DNA of 64,000 nt from a virus, in IMG/VR virus record IMGVR_UViG_3300025684_000014, positions 59,668 to 123,667 of that record, one strand, 5' to 3'. Shown in pieces: positions 30,427 through 40,855 of this stretch. Within the stretch, counting starts at the first letter, position 1. Each line of letters begins with the position of its first letter. The position numbers and the translations under genes are program-made. The notes beneath the pieces are model-generated. The model was not told the DNA's origin, did no database searches, and was given only the letters and a program-made list of their open reading frames with translations.

Positions 30427-33317
30427 ATGTCTTCCTTTTTGAGAGAAGATGTTCTAAAAAAGATTGACCCTTATATAGATTTAGAAAGATATTCTCAAAT
30501 AGATCCTGATTATTTCAAGCAAGAAGTAATTATGGCTTCTTATGAAGATTTACACAGAATACAAGCTTCCTTATCTAACAATCTTTTTTATAAATCAAAT
30601 CCTCACAACTCTATTTTACTTTATTTAACTAAACTCACTGATGATTTTGATTTTAACAAAGCAAGATCAAATACTACTGGTGGCGCACCCCCCGATGTAG
30701 ACCTGGATCATGATGCATTAGATCGTGAAAAGGCTATTCAATGGTGTATTGATTATTGGGGCAGAGAGCGTGTTGCAAATATTATTACTCACGGTACATT
30801 TAAACCAAAGAGTTTAGCTCGTTCTTATTATCGAATTACCGAAAAAGATCAATCTGATCTTAATGATTTATTAGCAATGATCCCTCCCCCTAAATACGGA
30901 AAAGAAGCTACTCTTGAAGAAATATTGGAACAAAACCCCAACATTTCAGAAGAGCAAAGGTATGCAGCATTTCTTGAATTTGCTGACCGTATAGAAGATA
31001 TGGTTGCTAACTTTGGTATCCATGCTGCAGGTGTTATTATTTCTGATACTGAAATAAGTGATAACATTCCTATTTGGTCAAATAGTAAAGCAGATAGAAT
31101 AACTCAATACGATAAAGATGAATGCGAAGATCTTGGTCTTCTTAAATTCGACTTTCTTGGTATTGATACTCTTTCTGTTATTAAAGAATGTACAGCACTT
31201 ATTGAAGAACAAACAGGTGAAAAAATTGAACCTTACGCTATTCAAGATGGTGATGAACTAGCTTATAAATATCTCAATGAAGGATGTCTTACTGGAATTT
31301 TCCAAATGGAAACTTCTGGTACTGCCAAGAAATTAATACTTGATATTAAACCTCAAAGTATTGAAGATTTAAGTGCTATTAGCGCCATCAATTGGTGGCC
31401 TTAAAAGCGGGTCAATTGCGGGAAACTCCTTAGAGCTTTAACTACTAAATCTTATTAGAGATAATAAGGTGGCCAAGCTAATCACTTGGGTATAGTAAAA
31501 ATGTTGAAGATTGGACAATCCGCAGCCACGAATCCTAATCCGATTCAGGTTCAGAGACTAGGTGAGCACACCAGCTTACATTGAGTAATTGATGTAATGC
31601 GACCCCGCTACTCTTTTATTAAGAGGAATGATATAGTCCGTTTACTAGTGAAAGCTAGTAGTTAGGTCGAAAGGCCTAACTGTTTGACTTTATGAAGAAC
31701 ATCTTCTTCAGAATCGTCATATTTTATTATTAATAAATTGATATTATTTTGTTCACAAAAATCTTTTTTAATTTGATCACGTTTTTTACAGAGCTCAAAA
31801 TCTTCTTCTTTTTTATAAAAGAAATTTACATATTCGTAATGCTGTCTACCGTTATACTCGACAACAAGATTCAACTCTTTAAAATACGCATCGCACCTAA
31901 GTTTGTATTTATATTTTAAGCCAAAAAACTTTTTTTGTTTTTCTGCTTTTAACCCAAAGAGCTCTTCAAGACGCTCTATCCATATATTTTCAGAACTATA
32001 AAAAGTTCTTGGGCTGTATTCTAACCCAAAAAACTCACAACAGTTTTCGATATTTCCGTATCTTTTTAAAATTGTTACGCGGCTTATATTTGTAAATTTA
32101 TCTATGTTTTCTGAACAAATATTATCTTTTATTTTTAATAATTCTTTTTTAATATCTTCGTCTGAAAAATTTAACTGCTTGTTATCATATTTATTTATCT
32201 CAGGATGACCTTCAAAAAACCCACCGAAACTACCATAAAGTCTTCTATATACTTTGTGGTTTATTTTTCCATGTTTTTCTAGAAGTCCTTTAGAAAAAAA
32301 TCCAAATTCTTTTTCTAATCGCTTAGCTTCTAAAAGACAATCTTCTTTTGAATGAACTTTTCTTTTACTCCCTTTAGTACTTGTTGTTATTTTTGTGGTA
32401 TCTATCAGGTTGTGCATTTCTTTGAATGCGCCTAAAGATCCAAAATGAGTTCTAATACTTCTTCTAGTAAAGTCACAATTTTCTTCAACAAGAGGTACTG
32501 TTAAGCGCCCATGTACTTTATGAATAGCAAGCAATTCTTTTTCACAATCAGATTTAGATATTCTATGATGATTCATACGAAACCTTTCTTTGAGTATACA
32601 CCTATTATATACTCTTTGCTTAGGCTTGTCAAACAATTCCTTCGCAATCGCCCCGGGCCGCTACAAGCTGGTCTTGATAAAACTTATATTACAAATAAAT
32701 TAAACAACTCTCCGCCAGAAGATCTTCCAGAAAATGTAGCTGAAATACTTAAAGCTTCTTATTGGACTCTTATATACCAAGAACAAATTATGAGGCTATT
32801 TACTGATCTTGCTGGTTTTACACAACAGGAAGCTGATGATGTTAGACGAGCAATGGGTAAGAAAAAGCTTTCTGTTCTTGAGAAATATAAAGAGCAATTC
32901 CTTAATGGCGCAACTTCTATTGGTGGTCTTATGGCTGATTACGCTGATAGTTTATGGAATGATATTTTGGGTTTTGCTGATTATTGCCTTGCAGGTGATA
33001 CCGAAATATTACTTCCAATAGGTACTAAAAGATCAACAAAAATTAAAGATATTATTAAAGATCAATATAATGGTTTTGCTTTATCTTATGATACTCAAGT
33101 AAATAGTTGGTCTGCAGAGTCCCCTTATTGTGCTCAACATATATCTCAATGGCATGATAAAGGAATAAAAGATGTATACAGATATGTTTTAGAAGATGGT
33201 TCTTATGTTGATTGTACTGAAAATCATAGTTTTTTGTTAAGTAATAAAAAATCTTATGCTGAAATAGATAAAATTTATACTAAAAAATTAGAAATATATT
33301 CTACAAAAGATGATTGA
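30427..33317 (+). CDS. dnaE: DNA polymerase III alpha, piece B, with split-intein N-half
   Basis: Exons 30427-31388 and 32645-33317 join in frame. The first ~86 residues are unlike DnaE and may bind piece A. Then come the palm catalytic aspartates D90 and D92 (PPDVDLDHD), HAAGVIISD, and KFDFLG carrying the third Asp. The exon junction restores ISAINRPGPLQAGL, and LIYQEQIMRL, QQEADDVRRAMGKK and LGFADY follow. At C (32985) the extein ends and an intein begins: CLAGDTEILL, CTENHSFLLS. It stops at 33317 after 110 intein residues with no C-half. The matching half is at 45497. AAAGG precedes the ATG. Confidence 0.9.
31389..32644 (+). other. Group I intron in dnaE with antisense HEG
   Basis: The 5' exon end GCCAT pairs with GTGGC in the intron (P1 with U-G at the splice site). 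GCGGGAAACTCC (P3/P4 region), TTCAGAGACTA and GATATAGTCC (P7) are group I core elements. Two GAAA-tetraloop hairpins follow (31646-31659 region and 31661-31680), as expected for P9. The intron ends in G (32644). Splicing restores the DnaE motif NRPGPL. The 1256-nt length is explained by the minus-strand endonuclease gene inside it. Confidence 0.87.
31662..32576 (-). CDS. Homing endonuclease, Vsr/EDxHD type, antisense in intron
   Basis: The 304-residue protein starts at an ATG (32576) behind GAAAGG; the frame opens earlier, but without a better start. The N-terminal ~190 residues are repeated helical units (GSLGAF/YGSFGGF, each after a helix) likely used for DNA recognition. The C-terminal ~100 residues are a PD-(D/E)XK/Vsr-like nuclease: LRCDAYFKEL, VVEYNGRQHYEYV, DFELCKKRDQIKKDF and LLIIKYDD. 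This matches the EDxHD homing endonucleases known from phage introns. The antisense orientation is uncommon, and its stop codon lies inside the intron's last GAAA hairpin. Confidence 0.82.
   Translation of the reverse strand: MNHHRISKSDCEKELLAIHKVHGRLTVPLVEENCDFTRRSIRTHFGSLGAFKEMHNLIDTTKITTSTKGSKRKVHSKEDCLLEAKRLEKEFGFFSKGLLEKHGKINHKVYRRLYGSFGGFFEGHPEINKYDNKQLNFSDEDIKKELLKIKDNICSENIDKFTNISRVTILKRYGNIENCCEFFGLEYSPRTFYSSENIWIERLEELFGLKAEKQKKFFGLKYKYKLRCDAYFKELNLVVEYNGRQHYEYVNFFYKKEEDFELCKKRDQIKKDFCEQNNINLLIIKYDDSEEDVLHKVKQLGLST
32985..33314 (+). other. Split-intein N-terminal half (IntN) in DnaE piece B
   Basis: 110 residues from the first Cys: block A (CLAGDTEILL), a middle part (DKGIKDVYRYVLEDGSYVDC) and block B (TENHSFLLS), then a short charged end and stop. 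Length and order match the ~102-residue DnaE IntN of cyanobacteria. Blocks F and G are absent here and are found at 45497-45610. Confidence 0.9.
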
Positions 33318-33370
33318 AAATTTATACATACAGATATTAATATAAAATATTAAAAAGAAAGAGGGGGAAT

Positions 33371-33742
33371 ATGGCTACTCATGCAGAGAATTCATTAAAA
33401 GGAACCTTGATTAGAGACGCTAATATTAACGTTAATATGGAGCAAAACTCTTATCTTGGTTCTGTAGGTTCTTCTATTACTAATATAATTCCTTCAGACC
33501 ATGACCTGTCTAGTCAGATTGATGGTGTGACTTCAGAATTTATATTAGACCCACCAGTAGCTTATGGAACTGAATATTTATTTGAGCTTTATTTAGATGG
33601 TCAAAAACTTTATAGATCTATGGTTCCTCAAGCTCCAGACTTTTATTTAAATCCAAATAGAGTACGTGTAGTGCTAGCACCTGATTTCGAGCTTTCTCCG
33701 GAATCAGTTTTAATAGCTAAATACGTGGATCAACTTCAATAA
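33371..33742 (+). CDS. Virion/tail-fibre-associated protein (123 aa)
   Basis: First gene of the tail module that separates the two intein halves. The pattern (IIPSDHDLSSQIDG, then LFELYLDGQKLYR, ... SVLIAKYVDQ) recurs in the products at 42900 and 43213, suggesting a shared beta-sandwich or fibre-tip domain. Function in the particle is inferred from this and from the adjacent long fibre genes. GAGGGGG is a strong ribosome-binding site. Confidence 0.55.
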   Translation: MATHAENSLKGTLIRDANINVNMEQNSYLGSVGSSITNIIPSDHDLSSQIDGVTSEFILDPPVAYGTEYLFELYLDGQKLYRSMVPQAPDFYLNPNRVRVVLAPDFELSPESVLIAKYVDQLQ

Positions 33743-33753
33743 GGGTTTTATGA

Positions 33754-36700
33754 ATGTCTAATACTATAAATAGAAGAACTAAATTTAGGCCAGGATCTCT
33801 TTCAACTGAACTTTTAGCTGATAATGGTGCTTTAGTTTGGGAACAAGGCAGAGTGAGTGCTCAACCTTTACTTGATGCTGATTCCCAAACTAATACTCGT
33901 ATTGATAATATTTATTGGAAAGATCCAGTAAATTCTGTCGCTCAGTTAGAAGATCTAGATCCAGATACTTTAAGACCAGGCGACACTTATTATTCTATAG
34001 CCGAACAACAAGTTTATGTTTTTTCTGGCCCCATTCCTTCTCTTCCTCAAAATGTTGATACTTACCAACCACCTACTTGGACTGCAGCAAATAGAACAGA
34101 ATATTTTTTTCCTGTTGCTGTTGGTTTAGATAAAAACTCATTAGCAACAAAAAGCTATGTCGATTCTGAAATATTAAATCTTATTGATAATGCACCTGGA
34201 GTACTCGATACTATTAGAGAACTCGCAGAAGCAATTAATAATGATGAAAATTTTGCAGACAATGTATTTGCTCAAATTACAGGTTTGCAAAATACAAAAG
34301 CAGATAAAACTTCTGTTTATACTACTACAGAAATTGATCAAATTGAATCAAACCTTTTAGATATCATAAATGCAATTGATGCTAAAAATCGTAGGGTTGT
34401 TGACTATGTTATTGGCTCGCAACCTTATGCTGACAATGTAAATCTTCAAGATCAACTAATTCTCAACAAGCTTCCCACTTCTGAAGAACCACTTACTTTT
34501 CTTTTGAGGTATGGGGCTCAAGCAACAGATCCTACCATAAATATAAATAATCCAGGCTATATATTTATAGCACCTACTGAAGAAACAGTAGTTTTCCCAG
34601 CAGATATAAATATTGAACTTACTGGTACTACCCAAGATGACTTTATAGTTTTTAAAGACATAACTTTAAGTTCAATTACAGTACCTATTACTTCTTCTCC
34701 ATTTACTTTACTTCTTGATAATGTAACTTTTAATAATGAATTACTTATTTATTCTAATATAAATGTCATTATTCAAGATTCTCAATTTATAGATGTTACT
34801 ACTTTAGATTTTTCTAATAGTTCTGTAATAAAAATAACTAATTCTAATTTAAAAAATGATAATAGAATTTTAGAGCTTTCAAACAATGCTTTAGTTACTA
34901 TAAGTAACTCTCATATCACTGGCGAAATAGTTTTAAGATCTTCTTCAAAACTATACTCTAATGATGTATCTTATGAAATTTTAACAGATACTCCAGTAAT
35001 TGTCGCAAACGAAACAAATACATTTGTTTCACTAAAAGATATAGAGTTCCTTACTCCATTAAACTATTCTTCTAATTATATAGATGGTTTAGGCGAACTT
35101 TATTGTAATTTAAATGTATATGATTCTTCTTTAAATCCTATTTTAAATCAAGATCAATCATATACTAAACAAATAAAAGTTGGCTCTACATTAAATAATA
35201 ATGAAGGTATGCAAGTAAAGCATTATTACCTTCCAAACGGTTATGAGCATTTCTTTTATAATGATGAACAAGCAAGAGATACAATTGCTAATTTTATTTC
35301 AGCTCATACTTTAAATCATTCAGCTGTATCTTGGGTACATGACGATCAAAACGATACTTTTGCTTTAGAATTAAATTTATCTTCTTCTGATTTATCTGAT
35401 GAAGCAGATATTGCTTTTAAAAGTAAAACAAATATTTTTACTCAACGAAATGTATTTAATGATGTACACATAACATCTGCTACTATCAATAATGCTGATA
35501 TAGATATTGCTTCTATTGATTTATTAACTGTACCTACTCAATTACAAACAGATAGCTCTAACAAAGCAGCTTCTACTCAATATGTTAGAGAAGCTTTTTC
35601 TAAACTCGAAGCTGATATAGAAGATTTAGAGTTAACAGAATTAAAAGATGTATCTATAACTTCTCCAGCTGAATCTCACGTGGTAGTTTATAATCCATTA
35701 GCTGCTACTATTTCACAAAACTGGACCAATAGACAATTAAATTCATCAGACCTTTCTAATGATTCTCAACTCATTAAAGCTGGGGATTCTGTATTTAGAC
35801 TTTCTGATATAGCTAGACCTACTTTGTTGTGGCAAAGTGGAGCAGCTGGCCCCAACAGCGGCTATTCTTCTACTAATCAAACTTTACGATGGAATGGTGA
35901 CCAGTATGATATTCAAGGCACCATTACAAAGGGTAATGGTCAATGGATAGTTGATTTAGCCAACAACTCTTTATTAAGAGCCTCTTTTGAACCAACTACA
36001 GTTTCCGATTACGATGGTTGGGGTAAAATTGCTTTAGCTGATAATGAAGAGGTTAGAGACGGTTCAAATTCGACAAAAGCAGTTACTCCTTCTTTGTTGC
36101 ATGCAAATTATGCTAGCAATACTTTTAGTAATTTAGGCAATTATGAAGTAGCTAGAGCTAATTTAGGTTTTTCTAATTTACCTCATTATTATAAATATGA
36201 TTTAGACACTGCAACAATTGAAAATGTTGCTTATACATATCCTGGCTACGATTCTGTTTTTTATGAACAAGTTTCTGCAGGATTTAATACTTTTGATTTA
36301 TCAGAAGGAAAATTTTATTTCTTATCTTTAGATAATTCTCAAAATGTATTAATAAATTTAACTAATGCTTTTCCATTAAATTCTACTTCTAAAATTAGAA
36401 AAGAAACCGCTTTAGGCACTTATCAATTAATTGTCGATCCTTCTCAATATATTCTCACTTCTGATAATGTAAAAATATACAATTCTCTTGATTTAGTGAA
36501 TCAATACCAAGAAATTTCAATAACAAAATTAGTAGATTTTTCTGGTGTTATTTATTGGAAACTTTCTGGATATTATCAAAACTCAAATAATTCTAGTACT
36601 GCTCCAATAGATATAGAAGCTACTCAAGATGCTGTGGCGCCTTTATTTATTAATGGCCAGCACTCACCTGCTATAAACTATTTTTATGATGACCCAAATC

Positions 36701-37488
36701 ACAGAATAAATACTACTCTTACTTTTGCAACAGAAGCTCAAGTTTTAGCTGGTATCTTAGAAGACAAACCCATATCTCCAAAAACTTTACAAACTGCAAT
36801 ACAAGCTTCTACCCCTACAGGAGTTTTATTTGCAAATAATAATTTAAATGATTTAACTAATATTTCTACTGCTAGATCTAATTTAGGTTTAGGTTCAGCA
36901 GCATTAACAAATATTGGTTTTTCAGCTGGTGATACTCCAAGGGTAGGTTCTTCCAATCTTATAGTCAATCAAGCACTTATTTATGACGGCACAGGAATTG
37001 TCTCTACAACAATGTCTCTTGGTGGTGGTTCATATACAACCGCAACTACTTTAAACGAAGGTATTGTTACTTTAGCAAAACTTTCTGATCCAGTTTCAAG
37101 TCAGAATGCTGCTACTCCTGATTGGTTTTATAAAACAATCTCAAGTAGCTCTCCTAATGTTATACAATCTACTTTAAAATCACTTTCTGGTTCAGCTGTA
37201 TACCAACCAATGAATTATGATTTTAAAGCTGAATTTTCTTACTATTACAGTATTTCCACTACGCTTACTAGCGGAAACTTAGAAATAGAATTACCAGAGA
37301 TTGCTTTAGGTATACCTGGTACAAAAATAGAATTTAAATATAGGCAACAATACAGTAACTATACTGTCTCCTTGATACCTTATTCTGGAGATACTATAGA
37401 TAGAGATCCTTTTAATTTTATTTTAAATGAAGAAGGTCAATTTATTACTTTTGTTGTTGGTTTTGATGGAAACTGGGAGATCCACTAA
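33754..37488 (+). CDS. Long tail-fibre/tailspike protein (1244 aa)
   Basis: The largest protein in the window. N-terminal ~150 residues hold the fibre start; ATKSYVDSEILNLIDNAPGVLDT... resembles the repeats of phage tail fibres (LD.IREL.EAINND.NFAD). Residues ~250-450 are Thr/Ile/Asn-rich strands (IDVTTLDFSNSSVIKITNS) that fit a beta-helix. Later units such as ATEAQVLAGILEDKPISPKTL are common fibre elements. It probably recognises the host surface or supports a baseplate appendage. Its gene ends by overlapping the next ATG by one base. Confidence 0.8.
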   Translation: MSNTINRRTKFRPGSLSTELLADNGALVWEQGRVSAQPLLDADSQTNTRIDNIYWKDPVNSVAQLEDLDPDTLRPGDTYYSIAEQQVYVFSGPIPSLPQNVDTYQPPTWTAANRTEYFFPVAVGLDKNSLATKSYVDSEILNLIDNAPGVLDTIRELAEAINNDENFADNVFAQITGLQNTKADKTSVYTTTEIDQIESNLLDIINAIDAKNRRVVDYVIGSQPYADNVNLQDQLILNKLPTSEEPLTFLLRYGAQATDPTININNPGYIFIAPTEETVVFPADINIELTGTTQDDFIVFKDITLSSITVPITSSPFTLLLDNVTFNNELLIYSNINVIIQDSQFIDVTTLDFSNSSVIKITNSNLKNDNRILELSNNALVTISNSHITGEIVLRSSSKLYSNDVSYEILTDTPVIVANETNTFVSLKDIEFLTPLNYSSNYIDGLGELYCNLNVYDSSLNPILNQDQSYTKQIKVGSTLNNNEGMQVKHYYLPNGYEHFFYNDEQARDTIANFISAHTLNHSAVSWVHDDQNDTFALELNLSSSDLSDEADIAFKSKTNIFTQRNVFNDVHITSATINNADIDIASIDLLTVPTQLQTDSSNKAASTQYVREAFSKLEADIEDLELTELKDVSITSPAESHVVVYNPLAATISQNWTNRQLNSSDLSNDSQLIKAGDSVFRLSDIARPTLLWQSGAAGPNSGYSSTNQTLRWNGDQYDIQGTITKGNGQWIVDLANNSLLRASFEPTTVSDYDGWGKIALADNEEVRDGSNSTKAVTPSLLHANYASNTFSNLGNYEVARANLGFSNLPHYYKYDLDTATIENVAYTYPGYDSVFYEQVSAGFNTFDLSEGKFYFLSLDNSQNVLINLTNAFPLNSTSKIRKETALGTYQLIVDPSQYILTSDNVKIYNSLDLVNQYQEISITKLVDFSGVIYWKLSGYYQNSNNSSTAPIDIEATQDAVAPLFINGQHSPAINYFYDDPNHRINTTLTFATEAQVLAGILEDKPISPKTLQTAIQASTPTGVLFANNNLNDLTNISTARSNLGLGSAALTNIGFSAGDTPRVGSSNLIVNQALIYDGTGIVSTTMSLGGGSYTTATTLNEGIVTLAKLSDPVSSQNAATPDWFYKTISSSSPNVIQSTLKSLSGSAVYQPMNYDFKAEFSYYYSISTTLTSGNLEIELPEIALGIPGTKIEFKYRQQYSNYTVSLIPYSGDTIDRDPFNFILNEEGQFITFVVGFDGNWEIH

Positions 37489-37976
37489 TGTCTTATAAAA
37501 TAACTAATGTAAATGGGAATTACGGTCCAAATATAAATCTTACTACTGAAACTATTTCAGAAAAAGGTAATTTATATTTTACTGAACAAAGAGCTAAATC
37601 TTCTGCTTTAGAAAACAGAAATGAATTTCCTACTTATCTTGATAAGCATTTCTACACTATTGGTGCTCTTGAGCAAAAGCAAGGAGACCTTTTTTGGCAA
37701 GTATTAGCTCCAATAAAAATTATTGAAGTTACAGCTACTTTAGGCGTTGCTTCTGAAGGTAATTCAGTAGTTATTTATGTTCAAAAAAATGGTGGAAACT
37801 CTCCTGACAAACTATTATACGATATATCAATTCCACCACTTTCAAATAAAAAAATAGTTGGTGGAGAAAGAATTCTTCAACAAGGAGATTATATCCAAGT
37901 AGACATTGCTTCTGTAGGCACTGTTTCTCCTGGTCAAAATCTTACTGTTTCTTTCAAATACCACAACATACTTTAA
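37488..37976 (+). CDS. Virion structural protein (162 aa)
   Basis: A beta-rich protein starting one base into the previous stop codon (TAATG). NLTTETISEKGNLYFTEQRAKSSALE resembles a fibre repeat, and the C-terminal part (VIYVQKNGGNSPDKLLYDI, GDYIQVDIASV) looks like a beta-sandwich head domain. Probably a fibre tip or fibre-associated protein. Confidence 0.6.
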   Translation: MSYKITNVNGNYGPNINLTTETISEKGNLYFTEQRAKSSALENRNEFPTYLDKHFYTIGALEQKQGDLFWQVLAPIKIIEVTATLGVASEGNSVVIYVQKNGGNSPDKLLYDISIPPLSNKKIVGGERILQQGDYIQVDIASVGTVSPGQNLTVSFKYHNIL

Positions 37977-37985
37977 GGATTAAAA

Positions 37986-39938
37986 ATGGCAATACTTAAA
38001 AAAATCAATGGGCTTTCTTATCAACCCAGTACTACTGATCCTGATTTAGGTCAACCTGCATATTTTCAATCATATGCTAATACCACCAACTTTGCTTTAG
38101 CTGAAGATGAAACAAATTCTGTGCTTTACATTGATGGCAATGCTTATGACTCTACTAGTTTAGTTCCTTTTTTCAATAAAGAGTGCAAAGCTTTAAATCA
38201 TCTTAAAAAGAATAACTATACTTGGTACACCAACTCTGCTTTAAATACTCGTTATCCTCAAGCAATAGCTATGCACGATGATTATATCTTTACAGATAAC
38301 TCTCAGAACTCTATTTTCCCTATGATTTTAGAGCCATCTAAATTTGCAAATTTAGATAATTCTACATCTTCATCTCCTATGAAAGTATATGAGTACCAAG
38401 GTCAAACTTATACCTTCATGCTTTCTCCTGAATTCACAGGTGCAGTTACTTACAGAGGTGACGAAGAAAAAATTTCAATTATTGTTGGCCCTGACCTAGA
38501 AAACCCAGAAGCTATTATAACTTCTCCCGAACTTCTACTTGTCGCTGGTTCTTATTATGGTTCAAACCTTTCTATTTTGCATGTAGATATGGAAAATAGA
38601 ACTATTTATTGTTTGAGCACAAGAAACTATGACTCTAGAACAGGTTATGCTTATACAGAATATGTTGCTTTAAATCTTTTTGCTATTCCTTTTGGTCTTC
38701 CTGTCGATGGTAATTCTTACATTGGTGAAATAAACGCTACTAATCTTTTGATTTCCGGCGTTACTCAATTTGCTACTAATATTCCCATAAAAGAGCAAAT
38801 TGTTTATTGTGGTTTAGATTCTTACGACAATCACATTTTTTCTAGAATCAATGCTAATTCTGATCCAATTGAGTACGCTTTCTTTGTAATTAACAATTCT
38901 TCTGGTTCTGCTTCTGTTGTTAGAACAATTAACTTGACCGCTCCTGGTTACTATTTAAACGCTTTGCACTCTTATCAAAGCCAGTTTATTTATAATTCTT
39001 CTAACTCTAATTATGAATCAGTCGCCTTTACAACAAACGCTGCACAAGCATTTAATCCCTTCCTTATTCAATGGGACAAAACAGTAGACGCTTCTCTATC
39101 TACTACTACTCCTATTACTTTTACTGATATTTTAGTAGACGATGTTTCAAAAGTTAATTATGATCCTACTTCTTTATTATGGGCTTCAGGCGTAAGGGTA
39201 GCTACTCATACTAAAATTCTTTATTCAGTATTGAATAATATCGAGTATCTTACTTTACTTCCTGTATTTAGGCATGGCTATGCTGTTACTTTAGCAGAAG
39301 CTAACAATAATGCTGCTTTAAATATGCATTGTTATAAAATTAATAGAGATTCTGCAACCAATTTACCTTCTCTTGAATATATCAGTACTACTCCTACTAC
39401 TAATATCGATTACTATCTCACTTCAAACAACACTGTCATTAATAGTATTGATTCTTCAGGACTTTCTTTTTATAGCTTGACTCCTGGTGGTTGGGTCAAA
39501 ACTAATACCGAACAAGGTATTTTTACTGCTATGACTTACGATAGTTTTGGTAGGACATGGGCTCTAGAAATTGTAGGAAAACAAATTGCTCAATGGCCTA
39601 TTAAACATACTTATATTTCAGGCACAGTTGCAGACCCAGAACTTAAGCTTCATTTAATTACAAATTCTATTGCTTATTCTACTACTATTGAATTTGGCAC
39701 TACTAATCAAGAATACGCTGGCATAACTCTTAATAATACTTTAAAAGTAAATGCCTATGACAATGTAGGACAACGTATTTCTACAGATGTTATAATCAGT
39801 ATTGAAGGTTCTAATATGACTTTTACTGATGGTAGCACAAGTACTGTTACTACAACTTCTGCTATTCAAGATACTTCTATTCCTGTTTTAATTACTGGCC
39901 CTGGTTATATAAACGTTACAGCTAGCTTCGCTATTTAA
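37986..39938 (+). CDS. Virion protein, paralogue of the 669-aa protein (650 aa)
   Basis: A Ser/Thr/Asn/Tyr-rich beta protein with no membrane segment. Repeated short strand units with dates-like motifs (AFFVINNSSGSASVVRTI) suggest a beta-propeller or beta-sheet domain. The last ~100 residues (TLKVNAYDNVGQRISTDVIIS, then IPVLITGPGYINVTASF) have the same order as the end of the 40839-42848 protein. It is probably an adhesin-like tail component. Confidence 0.55.
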   Translation: MAILKKINGLSYQPSTTDPDLGQPAYFQSYANTTNFALAEDETNSVLYIDGNAYDSTSLVPFFNKECKALNHLKKNNYTWYTNSALNTRYPQAIAMHDDYIFTDNSQNSIFPMILEPSKFANLDNSTSSSPMKVYEYQGQTYTFMLSPEFTGAVTYRGDEEKISIIVGPDLENPEAIITSPELLLVAGSYYGSNLSILHVDMENRTIYCLSTRNYDSRTGYAYTEYVALNLFAIPFGLPVDGNSYIGEINATNLLISGVTQFATNIPIKEQIVYCGLDSYDNHIFSRINANSDPIEYAFFVINNSSGSASVVRTINLTAPGYYLNALHSYQSQFIYNSSNSNYESVAFTTNAAQAFNPFLIQWDKTVDASLSTTTPITFTDILVDDVSKVNYDPTSLLWASGVRVATHTKILYSVLNNIEYLTLLPVFRHGYAVTLAEANNNAALNMHCYKINRDSATNLPSLEYISTTPTTNIDYYLTSNNTVINSIDSSGLSFYSLTPGGWVKTNTEQGIFTAMTYDSFGRTWALEIVGKQIAQWPIKHTYISGTVADPELKLHLITNSIAYSTTIEFGTTNQEYAGITLNNTLKVNAYDNVGQRISTDVIISIEGSNMTFTDGSTSTVTTTSAIQDTSIPVLITGPGYINVTASFAI

Positions 39939-39949
39939 GGAGATAAAAG

Positions 39950-40654
39950 ATGGCAGAATTTCAATTTTTAGATAAAATAATAAATACAGTTTCACTTCAA
40001 GTTAAACCTAATAATAAATATAAAACTAAAACTCACAAATATCTGTCATCTTTTATCTCTACCTTAGTTCCTAATTATATTACTAAGAATAATTTTTATA
40101 ATCTTTCTTATTCTCAAGATTATAATTTTTCTAAAAACTTACTTTACACAGATTCTTCTTACACTCCTTTAACTATTTTTCTTCCAGAAAATAATTATTA
40201 TTTTTCTTCATCAAATACATTATATGTTTCTGATGGATTTGAAACTCAAATAGAATACGATTCTATTATTACTTTAAATATTCAACCAGAAAAAACTGAG
40301 GATTATGATGTTTTAGAAACATATTATAATTCTACTCAGTTTATAATATCCCAAACTATTACTTCTCTTTCTCCTTCTATTGTTACTTCTACATTCAAAT
40401 CTTCTTCTTCTACTGAAAGCACAATACTTTATACGCCAGAATCGTATCAAAATTTCCAAAATGCTTATTCAATACATAGATCTTTTATATTAGATAATCC
40501 TTTATATATACAAAACACAGAAGATACTTTAAACTTAGGTTTAGATTTAGAAACTAATTATATTGTTCAAATTGAAGATGTTGTTGCTTCTACTTATACT
40601 CCTCCAAATCCTTCTGATATTACAATTATAACTCTTAAAGAATTCTGGGCTTAA
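39950..40654 (+). CDS. Putative virion protein (234 aa)
   Basis: AAGGAG precedes the ATG. A Ser/Thr/Tyr-rich beta protein without recognised domain. Its place between two paralogous virion proteins suggests a tail part. Confidence 0.5.
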   Translation: MAEFQFLDKIINTVSLQVKPNNKYKTKTHKYLSSFISTLVPNYITKNNFYNLSYSQDYNFSKNLLYTDSSYTPLTIFLPENNYYFSSSNTLYVSDGFETQIEYDSIITLNIQPEKTEDYDVLETYYNSTQFIISQTITSLSPSIVTSTFKSSSSTESTILYTPESYQNFQNAYSIHRSFILDNPLYIQNTEDTLNLGLDLETNYIVQIEDVVASTYTPPNPSDITIITLKEFWA

Positions 40655-40657
40655 AAA

Positions 40658-40855
40658 ATGAAAGAATTAAAATTTTTTGGTGGCTCTCTTCATGTTTATG
40701 AAGATGAAAAACTAATCATGAAAACTAGAGGCAATCCATCTAAAGTAAACGGAGCCCCGTTTCTTTCCGAACAAGAAGCTTTAGATTGGTACAATGCCAA
40801 CTACCCTGAGCAAAAAGAAGAACTTCCGGAGAATTTAAATGAAGAAACTATTTGA
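40658..40855 (+). CDS. Small protein in tail module (65 aa)
   Basis: A soluble protein with an FFGGSLHVYED start and an acidic C-terminus (YPEQKEELPENLNEETI). It could be a small chaperone or assembly protein for the fibres; not recognised. It overlaps the next gene by 17 bases. Confidence 0.5.
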   Translation: MKELKFFGGSLHVYEDEKLIMKTRGNPSKVNGAPFLSEQEALDWYNANYPEQKEELPENLNEETI

